DNA of 64,000 nucleotides, from contig WHVD01000108.1 in assembly GCA_015178975.1 (NCBI GenBank), forward strand, positions 224,500-288,499, read 5' to 3'. The notes under the pieces are model-generated. The model was not told the origin of the DNA. It saw nothing but the letters and a program-made list of their open reading frames with translations, and searched no databases. Positions within the stretch are counted from its first letter, which is position 1. Each line of letters opens with the position of its first letter. A program made the translations under genes and the position numbers. Source of the stretch: Hysterangium stoloniferum. Its lineage: Eukaryota; Basidiomycota; Agaricomycetes; Hysterangiales; Hysterangiaceae. Below, one piece after another: positions 33,660 to 45,470 of this stretch.

Positions 33660-34968
33660 TCCCTGCACGATTGCAAGGGTCTTCTGCGACCTGAGTATGT
33701 GATAGAGACACGCATATTTTAACAGTTTGATGTGTAGGTAGTGAAGTATTCTTCATGTTGTAGCTTTCTGGGTCCAAAGGCCCCCATACATTTGAGTGTA
33801 TCTTGTCACCAAAATTTGTGGCTAGAGCACTAGTTCACTCCTTTGGTATGGCCACATGCATCATCTTTCCTTTTGTGCATGTGATGTATAAAATCAGCTC
33901 ACTGGACATATTGAGGTCAATTCTAGTGATTTGTCCATCTAATATGGATTTCTTTGCTGCATTTGGTTTGATGTGGCCTAATTGACACTGAGCCTCATCT
34001 ATTAACATCTTTTTCACAATGTTGGCAGTGCTACTGCTCTTGTGTTCAACTTTGTATACTCCATTGCTGCTAAGTGGGACTTTACCTACAAGTTTACCAT
34101 TTGGATCTTTTATCATGCATTTTTGGCCCTCCAGCAATGTGGAGTAGCTGGATTTGTCACAGTGGGAGAGAAGGGTGAATGCTAGGTCAGGTGAGTAGAG
34201 TACATTGTTCAATGTTATGTCTACCATTGATTCACCTTTGGGTATGGAAACCTTCATATTTCCAATTCTGGTTGCATGAAAAACAGTCTTGTCTGCAGCT
34301 TCTATTGGGTGTGGTACTGTTTCCTTGAAGATGACAAAATGGTGACGACTGGGGGGAATATGGTTGGATGCTGCTGAATTGTATATATCAATTTCAGTGT
34401 GTTTATGTGGGCTTGTTTCATGCAACAATGTGGATCAGGAAAATGTCATTGTGAATGCAAACTCCGTGCTCAATGTTGCTGTGTTGTATTCAGTTTCCCC
34501 CCTTTTTGTTTACATTTACCTGGCTCTTTTTTCTTCAGTTTTGGCATCCTACCGAAATGTAACCTGTCTCCCCACAGTTCTAACATTCTGAATCTTCAGT
34601 GGTTTGTTCAGATCTCTGATTGTTCTTGTGCTTCCCACAGTTTTTTAATGTTGCCATAGCAGTCTCTGAACTCCTAAGTTTCTTTTCATCAATGACAGTT
34701 CTCTCATATTCCTCCATCAGTGCACTGATTACTTTTGCCACTTATAGAGGCAGTCCAGAGAATGTTGCAGATGTTGAGATCATACTGATGAGTGGCCAGG
34801 GAGATTTTGGTAATGATCTGATGATAACAGTAACCAAATCATCATTTGAAAGAGTCCAGCACCCATGCCTTCGAGTTGTGCCTGATCTTCATCAATTCAT
34901 CAAGGTGTGTCTTGACTGCCAAATTGTCTTCACACTTCATTTCATACATTCAGCACCTCATATCTATC
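33660..34968 (-). pseudogene. Ty1/copia gag-pol relic (gag C-terminus, protease, integrase start)
   Basis: Minus strand, reading right to left. The gag UBN2-like region comes first (KCEDNLAVKTHLDELMKIRH; SNDDLVTVIIRSLPKS). A CCHC knuckle at about 34590-34550 is decayed (C-stop-NCGETGYISVGC, with His replaced by Tyr). Then comes the aspartic protease (YNSAASNHIPPSRHHFVIFK, where the usual DSGAS reads NSAAS). The pre-integrase LGHIKPNAAKKSI follows, then the integrase entry IHSNVWGPLDPE near 33770 (Asp to Asn). The catalytic changes and stops show it is dead. Its gag N-terminus continues at 40055-40330, because a 5-kb LTR element was inserted between. Confidence 0.8.
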
Positions 34969-35393
34969 TGTGAAGATCTGTTCCCAGAGACTCCATGGAG
35001 TATTTCCCAGAAATCATATCAAGTTCCAAACTATCTTCTGGACTAGTATCAAGATCCAGAATCCACTGGAACCCAACCCTCACCCCTCAAGTACCATTCA
35101 CATCCTGTTCTGGTATTCTGTCCTTGACTAGACACCTTCTGTTATGACTCAGACCCTGTCTGACTCCAACTGATTGCGGTGACTGATAAGGTGGTGGTCT
35201 GCCCAGCAGTGCTCTGGTGGACACTGGTGACCTTGCATTGCCATGGTCACCTTGCTATTCTTCTTTTTTCTTTGAATCCACTCTACTTTGGCACTACCAC
35301 TAGAGAGGCCCATTCACCACCCTTCCCCAGCTAGTATCTCCAAGTGTGCAGAATATCCACTGGGAATTCTGTCCCGAGATCCAGAACTTAACA
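34969..35393 (+). repeat. Left LTR of the LARD-like element
   Basis: 425 bp. It differs from the right LTR mainly by about 150 bp present only here (35172-35322), so one LTR has gained or lost a block. Tips TGTGAAG...TTAACA. Confidence 0.8.
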
Positions 35394-36107
35394 GTAGATT
35401 AAAACTACAACTCATCACTCATTCACCTTACCTAGCATCATGTTTATTTTCCCCATTCATTTGTTCACAGCTCCACATCAGCATCACATTACTTATCTTT
35501 TACAGAACCCTTTTTGTGTTTCCAGATATCATTCTAATTTCCAGATGCAAAGATAATTTAATGGCCAAAGCTGATCATGTTTTTACTCAGATCCATTCAT
35601 TTTGCCCTGCTCCAATCCTTGTTTGTCCTGTCCCTGGTTTGCTTGGCTCCCAATTATTTCCAGATATTCGAGATGGACTAATTTCCTACTAGTCATTGTA
35701 TTTTTGGATTCCATCAGCCTCCAGAAATACACTATGTCTGCCATGTGCCTTAATGGTATATTATGGATTCAAGTTTGCAATGTGTTGACCACCTCATACT
35801 TGGTTTTCTTTACAGTTATACCTCCTAAATCATTGCTCATAACTCCAAATTGACATCGCCGTACTTATCCTTGTTCTTTGCCTTGTCCTCGAACCTTTTC
35901 AGGTCCCAGACCCTTTTCTGAATTTTCATTTGAAGCCTTTCCTTTCTGACTCACTCTCTGGTCCATGCCTGTCCCGTGCATGTTCCCTGTCACATCCCTG
36001 TTTTCTGGCCCCCACAGACTTTGCCAAGTCCTCTCTACCTTCTGCATTGATTCCTATAATGACCCACTGGACTGTCCTGTTTCTGGGCAGATTGGACTCT
36101 GGGTCAG

Positions 36108-36903
36108 TGTTAAGAACAGAAAACTGATGGATGTCAGTAGACTGACAGGGACCGAATGGAAGGACTTGGCTTCAGCTTATGTGCTGCACCCTCACAAGTT
36201 ACTGTCAGGTGTCCTTAAATTTTGGGCAGGTAGAAACTAGTCCTATCGAGTAAAACCTCTTGGTAAACTACCGATCGGAAACTGAAGGATAAGTCGAGAG
36301 TTGGGTTGGAGAGTCGGAGACTGAGTGTCAGAGACTGAGTGTCAGAGATTAGAGGTTGAAGTCATAAATGTAGGTTGAATTGTAAATTGGATGGAGTTGG
36401 AATGTGGTGGTGGTGAATAGATAATGGAGTCAGAGATTAGAGGGGTATCTAAGTCGATATTCTGATTGCCTAGTAACTACATTTACAGTGGGTTTATATA
36501 TGAGTTGTCAGCGTCCAGAAACTACTAACTAATGGAAGAGCGGAAACACGATTGACAAATAAACTTGACTAGGAACTGGTAGGTTACGATAATATCGGAG
36601 GCTGTGATTAACCGAGAGCGGAATTACTAGAAAAGGAAATAGTTCAAGGGTTACAAGTATATACAGGCATAGGTGAAACATAGAGTAGAGTGGATCAACA
36701 TAGGTAAAAGGGGATGTATCAAAGCATAACCAGATGGTATGAGCATATCTTGACAGGGGTGTAAATGGGGTTTGATCGCTGTAGAGGTAGACATCAGTGT
36801 CGGATTACTGATGGTTTCCGATATGATGACTTGACCAGTAACTTGAGGTGCAGGTGGACGATAGTATCATTGGGATCTGTCGGGTTGCGACACGGTCATA
36901 ACA
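36108..36903 (-). mobile_element. LTR-3 solo LTR, 796 bp
   Basis: Tips TGTTAAGAAC and GTCATAACA. The flanks GTCAG (36103-36107) and ATCAG (36904-36908) are a near-perfect TSD. It carries the conserved motif GGCTTCAGCTTATGTGCTGC at 36168. The right end (GGTTGCGACACGGT) is shared with a fragment at 46970-47071. It is inserted in the LARD-like element. Confidence 0.75.
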
Positions 36904-37149
36904 ATCAGCAAGTTTCATGCAGTACTCATACATTGTCGGCTTTTGCAACCTGGATATACTCCAAAACTGCAATATGCTTTCCAGTTCCCTTCCAGGACAT
37001 TTTCCGGTTCCTTTCAGCATTCCTGAAGGACATTTATTTGTTTCCCTTGTGGAACAAATCTGGATGTCACTGGCAGTTAGACAAGTTGCTTGTTTGTGTT
37101 TGGATACCATTGTCTCACCCACTATTAATCCATTGATTTCTGAGTAATG

Positions 37150-39660
37150 AGCAGTAACTTTTCCAAACCATCCAATGCCTCTCATTTGATTGCATTTGTC
37201 TGCTCTGAAAGATTTCAGGCACTTTTGGCCTTCAGGCAACCCACAGCCCTTCTGGGCAAAGTTTTGGCCTTTTTTGGGCATCTCTGGTCCTTTTGGCATG
37301 TTCAACCATTTCATTCAACATCAGATTTTGTGAATTCTTGGACATTCCAGAATCCTCAGACCTCCCAGAACCCTCAGACTTTCCAAAACCCCTGAATGTT
37401 TCAGAATCCCTGGACTTTCCGAAACCCTCGGCCCTTTTTGGGCACCTCAGGCCTTGTGGCATATTTGGCCCTTTTAGGCATTTCTGGCCTTTGAGCCACC
37501 CATGGCTCTTTTTGGGCATTTATGGCTGTTTTTGGCATGTTCAACACTTTCACTCAACTTTGGATTCCTCAGATTTCCAGACTTTCCAGAATCCATGGAC
37601 CTTTCCATTCCCAATTATCTGTTGAGTGTTTACTTGCCAAGATCAGTTTAATCCAGCTTTTCAGGGAACTTTTGGCCTTTGGGCAATCCTAGCCTTTTAG
37701 CATCATCTGCCTTTTCTTTTTGGCATTTTCGACTCAATTTCAGCTTCTGCAAATCTTCAGACTTTCTGGAATCCTTGGACTTTCCAGAATTGCTGGACTT
37801 TCTGAATTTCTCAGACTTTCTGAAATCCTCAAATTTTCTGGAACCCTCGGACTTTCTGGAAACCTCGGCTCTCTGAATTTTAACTCTTTGTTGAGTTTTC
37901 CTGCTTCCCATGATTGTTTTTATGTGGCCTTTTTAGCATATATGGCCTTTTGTGCCATTTCAACCCTTTTAGCATCATTGGTCCTTTGGCACCAACTGTT
38001 CGACTCAATTTCAGATGTCCGGAATTTCCAATCTCTCTGAATCTTCGGAAATTCCTCGGACTCCAAAATAACATTGAGTTTTGTTTTTTCTTGACCATTT
38101 TGACCACTCAGCCGACCTGGCCCTTACCTCACTACTATGGTGTAGACATTGAGATGTCTACATTAAAAAGGGGGTAACACTTATCCTGTTATTACTCTAG
38201 TCCCTATAATTTTGGATTCACTTCATGATTCCTAGTCCACCCTATGTCTCTCTTTGCCTTTCTAGCGCTCACACAGCACACTTCGACTCTCAGTTCACTT
38301 AATAACAGATGAGTCAAGTATCCATCCTTTCAGCCCTCTGTCCTTTCATAACCTTTGGGTTTTCCTCCGAAACCCAAGGACCTCATTGGTTATGACCCAG
38401 ACTACACAGGACCCCAACTCCCATGCCTCTCCATGCTCTCTGCCATAAGGGCACTTACCTCCTTGGATCCCACAGACCTCTCCAACTCACCATTCTCCAT
38501 GAAGCCCATTGACCCTGTAGGCCCTTATATGACTCATCCTCTAAGTCATCCACCTCTTGGGATGTTGTTGGCTCCTCCAGTTCTGTGGCAATCCTGCTGA
38601 GGACTCCTTCTCCTCCTCACCTTTAGGCAACATTGTAGCCCTTCACAGGCAACTCCTGGCTCATTTGGGCATTTTCCAGCCCTTGGGCATTTCAACTTCT
38701 GGCCAGTCATGTATCCTCAGGGTACCTGGACTTCCTGGTGCTCATTCAGCACATTCTCAGAGCCTGGACTTTCTGGTTTGCATTCAGCATGTTCCTGGAA
38801 CCCCCAGACCTCCTGGTTCTATGACTATCAGCCTGTTTGCAGTCCTTTCTAAACTTTTTGATGTCACCAGTGTATTCTCATAACCTGTGGACTCCTCTGT
38901 TCCATCCAGCATACTGTACTCCTAGAACCTCCAGAGTTCCCATTCTTCACCCCAGAATTCCTGGACTTTCCAGTTCACATGCAGCATATTCCTGGAACAG
39001 GACTTCCTGGTTTGTGAGACACAGCCCATTCGAAGTTAGAACAAGTCCTGCCCGCCCTCAGAATCTCCATGGCTTTTCCCCATGGTTTTTCCCTGTGGTT
39101 TAAGGTCCACCTGTCCTTGGAACTCCCATGGCTTTTCCCTGTGGACCACCTCCTTCTCCGACCAGATCTTCTCAGTGTCCACTGCCTATTTACAGTGACC
39201 ACTTTAACTCCTCTTTGTCCCCTTGCCTTTGGGTAATGTTTTGTCCCTCACAGACAACTCTCATCCCATTCAGGCATTTTCAGGCCTTTTCCAGCATTCC
39301 CTGTTGCCCCTGGGCAACACTCTGGCCCCTCATGGGCAACTTCCAGTCCATTCAGACACTTTCTGGCCTTTCCAGCACCTTTCTGTCCTACTGGTTAGTC
39401 TTTATTCTCACACTGCTTTGCACCCTGCATTTTGGCACCTTTGGACTTTCATCATCCCTGTCCCCTTTTCCCTTTTGTCCTCTTTGACATTTTCATTGTG
39501 CTCAGACCCCTCAGAACTTCTAAACCCTGTCCTGGACCTTTCTGGCACCTTGCCAGAACATGACCCCTGTCCTCTGACATGGGCCTCCCAATGTTTTGAC
39601 TTGTCATGCATTCTCACACCCCTTGGATGACCCAGCTTCAGAACTCCCACAGGTTTTCCT
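37150..39660. repeat. Higher-order minisatellite interior of the LARD-like element
   Basis: At least four diverged blocks (37150-37435, 37436-37620, 37660-37900, 37920-38075) alternate a CCTTTTGGCAT-type segment with runs of short units like GGACTTTCCAGAATC. Read on the minus strand the short units give RKSEG/RKFED/GKSKD repeats; read on plus they give SDFPKP/SGILGL. A second zone (38600-39660) repeats GGAACTCC/CTGGACTTCCTGG units. Frames are interrupted, so a protein product is doubtful. Confidence 0.6.
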
Positions 39661-39775
39661 TGTGTGGCTAGTTTCTATCTGTCCATTAGCCCTGAGCATA
39701 ACAGGTGACACATCCTGCATGAACCCTTACACACATTATGGCCTCCTTGGGAAATTGGCCTTAATGGGGAGGTAC

Positions 39776-40049
39776 TGTGAAGATTTGTTCCTGGAGGCTC
39801 CATGGAGTATTTCCCAGAAATCATATCAGGTTCTGAACTATATTCTGGACTAGTATCAAGATCCAGAATCAACCAGAACCTGACCCTCACCCCTCAAGTA
39901 CCCTTCACATCCTGTTCTGGTATTCTGCCCTCAACTAGACACCTTCTGTTACAACCTGGACCCTGTCAGACTCTGCCCTTCCCCAGCTAGTATCTCCAAG
40001 TATCCAGAATATCCACCAGGAATTCCACCCTGATATCTGGAACTTAACA
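39776..40049 (+). repeat. Right LTR of the LARD-like element
   Basis: 274 bp, preceded by the purine tract and followed by TSD CTATC. Similar to the left LTR except for the missing 150-bp block. Confidence 0.8.
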
Positions 40050-40054
40050 CTATC

Positions 40055-40335
40055 TTTACAAACAATGCCTTTCCTTTGTGTTTTGTGCACAGTGTGTCCC
40101 ATACTTCTTTTCTTCTGGATTTCAATCTGGATACTTATCATCTTCAGTCATTATGTGCTTTGCCCCAAAAGTCAGCAGCAGTGGCAACTCCCTCACAGTT
40201 CCCTCAAGATGGCATTGTAGATCTTTCCCAGCACTGAGTACCATCAGTGTCTGGTTCTTCCAGGTAACCCAATTCAATCCATCACAGTCAAGGTTTGGGA
40301 CAACATAGCTCTTGATACTAGGTTCTGTGGGTTCT
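40055..40335 (-). pseudogene. Ty1/copia gag N-terminus, separated from its body
   Basis: The minus strand reads PKLDCDGLNWVTWKNQTLMV followed by LQCHLEGTVRELP, the typical N-terminal block of copia Gag (L-G-x-N-W-x-x-W ... HL-x-GT). It joins in orientation and order with the gag remainder ending at 34968 across the LARD-like insertion. It is degraded, with stops before the junction. Confidence 0.65.
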
Positions 40336-40436
40336 GTGTGGCCTATAACCTGTTGAGATTATTTGTGCAGCATATAAATGACCACTGGCAAGAACCAAAC
40401 ACTGAGATCTTCAACAACCCCGAGTAGTTCAAAACC

Positions 40437-41234
40437 TTGTCAAAGACTGCAAGTCTGGAACCACCCCGTAACGTCGCCATGAGGAAGTCTTCATTGACTT
40501 TTCAAAAACCAGTTCCTCCTGGGAGTTCCCCTGGAGCAGCAGCTGTACCATCAATGGATACTCCCCCAGATCCTCATGAGGAACATCCATCAACTGGGCA
40601 GTTGAGCACTCCTGGAGCTAATGCTGAGCCTACCCGTGCACTTGAACCTGTTCTCTTGTTCCTGCCAAGGCAGGTCATCCTCAAGCAGTTCTTTGGGGGT
40701 CATATGGTTTATGCTGAGCCTATCGATTTGCAATGGGACACATACTAGGCTGATCGAATCTCCGCAGATCAGATTACTCCCTTTGTGGAGGAGTACAATA
40801 TGGATTACCCTTCTTTACCGGTGACTGTAGCAGTCTGGTTAGGTCGTTATCAGGCCATCTTATCGGCGCAGGACTTATTCACATGACCAGGAACCCTTGA
40901 GGATCTGACCCGCTCGATTCCCAAATGGTCAAGTGAGGTTACTTCTGTTATGGAAGGAGGAAGGACGATTTTCAAGCAGGAAGTGTTCTCTTTATTCCTC
41001 GATGCGCTCCATGCACACGATGATGCATTGCAAATCCTTCACATCCTACTCGGTGGGGATCACATCGTGCCCAAGGTTGACTACCAGTATATATACATCC
41101 AAATGTTGGAGGAATCTCTTAACGGAGTCACACAAAATACATCATTCGCATACTTTACTCTAAGGGGCCGGTTGAGGCGAAATCAGAGGAGACTCGATAA
41201 AATGGTTTTGGAAGTGCTTTACCCTTATGTATAA
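40437..41234 (+). pseudogene. Unrecognised ORF upstream of Ty3-type gag
   Basis: About 265 codons in one frame, interrupted by TAG (after LQWDTY) and TGA (after QDLFT), both explainable by C-to-T. The N-terminus is Pro/Ser-rich (PVPPGSSPGAAAVPSMDTPP). The body is predicted mostly helical (FKQEVFSLFLDALHAHDDAL) and ends in a basic RGRLRRNQRRLDK. It precedes a gag fragment on the same strand by about 650 nt. It could be a leader ORF of the same Ty3 element or the N-terminal gag of another. Confidence 0.4.
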
Positions 41235-41879
41235 CAACTCGATTCAAGTGCCCGATTCGCCCATCTCCACAACTAGTTCGTTTGTTTGTAACCTAAATGG
41301 GTCTCCTGACACTCATTTATTAGAGTATGGTGACGTACGATTAGTATTACGCCATACCTCGTCTTGTGACTGCATGTTTCTTACCAGTTCACGCATGTGA
41401 TTTGTTATATTTAGTTTAGTGTTCACTTAGTTCTGAGTTACGCACACATGTTCGTAGCACAGACCAGTGCACAGACCATGTATCGTAGTATATAGTTACT
41501 ACCAGATGAGAGTAGAGCCTCATCTGGATACCTAGTTATATCACCGGTTTATAGTCTCTACCCGCTCAACTCTTAGTGGCTTTGCTCCAAGTATTGAGAG
41601 TCCTCGTACTGTGATTCCCCAGGTATCCCGACATCGAACATTGTTTCCTTCATTCGCTCAATCGTCCTGTTATTTTGCAAGACTTCCTGTTGGATATGAG
41701 GATGCAAGTTGCAGACCATCTTCAGGAAAAGGGGATGGAAATATGCACTCCCTTCCACCAGCCTCAGCCACATCGGCCTTTGAATACGATAAAAATTGAG
41801 AGAGAAATCACGAAGGAACCCAGCCCTGCACCCCACCAGGGGATTCATCACTCTCGCATCACATTCGAATGAATCCCGG
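41235..41879. other. Spacer without a recognised gene
   Basis: A minus-strand frame at 41573-41905 (VRIIRDSFECDARVMNPLVG) is open for 110 codons but lies antisense to the retroelement, and its plus-strand counterpart is a decayed leader. No family recognised. Confidence 0.25.
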
Positions 41880-43377
41880 ATAATCCTAACTTCGGTGATG
41901 AACAACCCATGACTAGGAATCGATCAGTCACCAACAGGGGTTGACCATCCTTCTCTACTGCATTCACCGAGGGTATAGCTGGTCAGGTTGCTGGTGGAGG
42001 ATCGCTGAATCCAGATGATCCCCACCATTCCCTGCCGATCTCCTTGAATCCCTTTCTGCCACCAGGAGGACCCCCTAGCAGTTCATCTGGGAGCTCTAGT
42101 AGTTCAGACTATGGAGGGAATTCGGGATGTGGGGGGTGTCATGGTGGAGTACCTAACTCTCCCTTTCAAACTCCGATGCAGCCTCAAGCCAGCGTGCCTA
42201 TCGATGACTTACCTAAGGATAAAAAGATTCCTCTTAACACCAATGACATCAAGATAAAATGGTCTGACCTTCCCAAATACGATGGAACTCAATCCAAAGC
42301 CTTGGACTACATCATGGATATCATGAGTCTCTCAGAGATCTCAGACTCCATGAGCACGTTGTTAGGAGTCACTCTGCCAAGATGACTCACCGGCAATGCC
42401 AAGATCTGGTGGAGCACTCTGGACCGTGAACATCACACTGAATTCAGTCAATCTCATGGATCGTTCCTTTGGGGTATCATAGAGGGATTACTCGGAACTC
42501 GTTGGCACAAATCCTTAGCCTTAGAATGGGAAGCCATGAAATTTCGACAAGCTGGCCACGATCGTGAGACACCTGTTCACTATATTCAATGGAGAATTAA
42601 GCTTTATCGATTCTTGTATGGGTTCCACCAAAATTGAAAGGATGAAACATGCAGACTCATCTTCACACTGCCCATGGAATGGCTTTACCTTCTACAAGGA
42701 CAACCCATCGACAACATCATGAGCTTACAGACTTATGCTAACAATCTACAAGAGGCTCTGATTAATGCTTGGGTCCAAACACATCGAGAGTGTTATCGGT
42801 TTCAGAAGCCCAGAGTCATGATCACCGAACAGGAAGAATCAGATCCCTGGCATGAAGAAGAGCACTCTAGGGGAATCAACTCCACTAATTGAGGCCACGT
42901 CCTTCTCAGTGCGAAGATAAAACCGCCCCTAGGAGATCCAACATGAAACAGGGTAAGAAACATGGCAAGTTCTTTTTTGAACGAAGTGACAAGAAAAGTG
43001 TCTCTAAACCCCTAAAGGAGTGCTGGATTTGCAGGAGCTTAGAGCATTTTAAGATTTACTGCCCTCACACTGGTAGGATGTTGCACTATGTCTCTATTAA
43101 CAAATGCTCTGCACAGAACCCGACTTAGGAGGTGGAGGATCAGAGGGCTTATGAAACGGTTTATGGATTAAGCATACAGGGACAAGTACATAACATTGAT
43201 GAGGAATCGATTTTCATTTCTGGTTTATTCACAGTAATCTCAGGTTCCTTGGGAGAATATAATTGCTCTTTGAGTACTTTTCTGAGTGCATCTCTGAAAT
43301 GCCAAAACATTGTTTCATCCTCAGAAGAAACAGGTTCTGGGGGCAGAGACTCAGGTGAAGATTCTCATTCTTGAATT
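41880..43377 (+). pseudogene. Ty3/gypsy gag relic
   Basis: A fragmented gag in the plus frame. It has a Ser/Gly/Pro-rich linker (PPGGPPSSSSGSSSSSDYGG) at 42059-42118 and the capsid-like block KWSDLPKYDGTQSKALDYIM at 42260. The LTGNAKIWW region follows a TGA at 42383, then QTYANNLQEALINAW at 42730, and the CCHC knuckle CWICRSLEHFKIYC at 43021-43062. Stops at about 41941, 42383, 42636 and 42888 are TGA where CGA would fit. After the knuckle about 300 nt of protease-like sequence remains without a DSG motif, then the frame ends. No RT follows on this strand. Confidence 0.7.
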
Positions 43378-43745
43378 GGCAATGTCAGAAATTTGATATG
43401 CTCTTCTAGCACTTCTTCTGATTCCTGAATTAGTGATTTTACTCATGGAATTGTTGGGAACATAGCTCATCATTTATGGTTAATGGTAATACTGGAATTC
43501 TCAATGGTCAAATAGCTCTTGGTGAAGGAATGGAAGCCATGGATTGAAGTGCCATAGTACTTGATTCTTTGGCAGTCTCAGATTGCATCCTGGGCTTCAT
43601 CAACAGTTGATAGTCAGAAAATACTGACATGAATCAGATTTTTCTCAATAAAGTCAAAATACCAATAAAATAAAATAATATTAAATTGAGTTCAGAAGCC
43701 TTGTTTGATGAAGTATAAATTCATCCTCTCAATGAAGTGAGAGGC
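43378..43745. other. Stretch without a recognised gene
   Basis: A+T-rich, no coding frame. It ends in GAGGC, the target duplicated by the following solo LTR. Confidence 0.3.
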
Positions 43746-44549
43746 TGTTACGACCGGACAATCCCGCCGAACTCCGGCACTAACCCGTACGCCCCCATGC
43801 ACTACAAGCACCAATTGTCTGTTTATAGGATTTCCCGCCCGGACTCCGTTATGTCAAGACTTGTTACATTCGACCTCATTACGACACATATCAGTCACCG
43901 GACTTCCCCCGGACTCCGTCTCTGCCTATGTCTGTCTTCATCCCACACATCAGTCACTGGAACCCGCTCAGAATCCCGTCACCGCTCTAATCGAGCCCTG
44001 TTCCCGTTTTAGTCAAATGACCTGTCACGATTTAGGACTCCGCTCCCGCTCCGTTTCCCATTATGGGTTATGCTTTGTCATGATTCGGACTCCGCTCCGT
44101 CCCGTCCCGTTCCTAACACCAATTTGGTGTTTACTATTCCCATTTTATGTTTTGTTAGTTTCATTTCACCATTACTGGATTTGGTATGTTATTCATTCCA
44201 TGGTCTATATAAACTGGAAGATGTTGTACATACAATCCAGGCAGGAAATTAGCTTAGATTCCCCCCAGTAATCTAATAACATTTTCCGCTCTAAACCCTT
44301 GCTTGATTCACATCGCTTTTACTAGTCGGAGCCCACGGGCTCCGGCGCATCTACCTCTCTCACCAATCTCGACTCACAACCTACGACCTATGACCCACGA
44401 CCCCCGCCCGGACTCCCCGGGATTCCCGTCTGCCTGTCTGAAATTGGACAACACGATCTAGCGAGGGTGCAGCCTATAAGCTGAAGCCAAGTCCTACCGG
44501 ATATTCCGCCGGTTTCTCCGGAGACCCGCCCTGTGTGTGTATCCTAACA
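43746..44549 (+). mobile_element. LTR-1 solo LTR, 804 bp, TSD GAGGC
   Basis: Tips TGTTACGACCGG and ATCCTAACA; perfect 5-bp duplication GAGGC at 43741-43745 and 44550-44554. A TATA-type CTATATAAACTGG lies at about 44203, followed by transcript-start-like AAGATGTTGTACATAC. The CAGCCTATAAGCTGAAGCC motif is at about 44470. There is no internal gag-pol. Sister copies lie at 45471-45832 (3' part) and 53273-55500. Confidence 0.9.
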
Positions 44550-44632
44550 GAGGCAAATACCAGATACAGTACAAAGGCTCACAAATAAGATGTCAAAGTA
44601 TTACAATTATATAATAATTTATAAGGTTAAGG

Positions 44633-44773
44633 ATGAACATATGCAAATATTACGGAAAAGGACATTGTCTCAAAGGAGATACATGTACCTTTAAACATAT
44701 TGCACCAGAGGAAGTATCCACTTCCAAAACATCCATAAACCTAAAAACTACAGATGAGGTTGAGACTTTTTGA
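44633..44773 (+). other. Short ORF encoding one CCCH zinc finger
   Basis: A 46-codon ATG-to-TGA frame reading MNICKYYGKGHCLKGDTC and continuing TFKHIAPEE. Cys/His spacing is C-x7-C-x5-C-x3-H, the consensus of CCCH fingers that bind RNA. It starts 84 nt after the LTR-1 solo LTR. No surrounding exon was recognised, so it may be a captured gene fragment. Confidence 0.45.
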
Positions 44774-45109
44774 CTGATTTCCCTTATTCCTATCATTGTC
44801 CTTTTATGCCTTTCATCATGTTCTAACTTAAGAATGAAATTATTCCTGACATCAAATTGAGACAAGTCAAAGGTTAGTCAAAGTTGTTGAATAAAGTTAA
44901 TGTTTGTCAAGTTGAAGGTTTGTCAAAGTTGATGTTGTATGTTTTTTGTCATTTTGTGACAGTTGAAACAAAACCATAAACCATAAACCCTAGACCCTTG
45001 GTTATTTCTTGTCACTGTGCTGTTATTTCATGTATGAACTGTCTTTCATTTAGATAAAATATGAAACACATCTGCTGTTGCTAAAATGGCATACCATGAC
45101 ATCTAGGTG

Positions 45110-45470
45110 CAGATATGGAGATGTAAGAGGGTAAGGTTGATAAGGGAGAGAGAGAGCAAGCAGACAGAGACAGGTACAGTAGAGATGAAGAGACCATGAC
45201 AGAGACATAATGTGAGATGGAGAGACAAAGGTGAGATAGAGAAATATAATGTGAGACAGAGGGCACAGGTGGATGAGGGAGAGGATGAGGGAGATGGTGA
45301 CAATGAGGGAGGAAGACAGTGGGTGAGAGACAGGGACCTCTATAAAGAGATAATAGAGGTGAGGCAGGATGATAGAGAGAGATGGTAGCAGAGAGACAGA
45401 TATATGATTAGAGATATGAGAGACAGAGAAGGAGAGACAGAAAAGGTGAGGAGAGACAGAGAAGGTGTTA
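45110..45470. repeat. Polypurine GA-rich low-complexity tract
   Basis: About 350 bp of GAGAGACAGAG-type sequence, almost free of C and T on the plus strand. The 154-codon antisense frame through it is a by-product of composition. It borders the 5' edge of the truncated LTR-1 fragment. Confidence 0.85.

Larger units (their letters stand above)
34969..40049 (+). mobile_element. Complete non-autonomous LTR retrotransposon (LARD-like), 5.08 kb
   Basis: Two direct LTRs (34969-35393 and 39776-40049) share TGTGAAGATYTGTTCC starts and GAACTTAACA ends. The whole is flanked by the 5-bp TSD CTATC (34964-34968 and 40050-40054). A purine tract AATGGGGAGG precedes the right LTR, giving plus orientation. 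The interior (4.38 kb, including a solo LTR-3) has no recognisable gag, protease, RT or integrase. It is filled with imperfect minisatellites that encode Phe/Pro/Ser-rich repeats on plus or Lys/Ser/Glu-rich repeats on minus. It sits inside the copia gag gene. Confidence 0.8.

Noticed and set aside
36805..37314. 169-codon minus-strand frame across the LTR-3 border
   Set aside because: It spans the end of a solo LTR and unrelated DNA, so it cannot be an ancestral gene.
37648..37911. Lys/Ser/Glu-rich protein on the minus strand (RKSEG repeats)
   Set aside because: The frame is short, broken between blocks and antisense to the inferred element orientation; kept as a repeat observation only.
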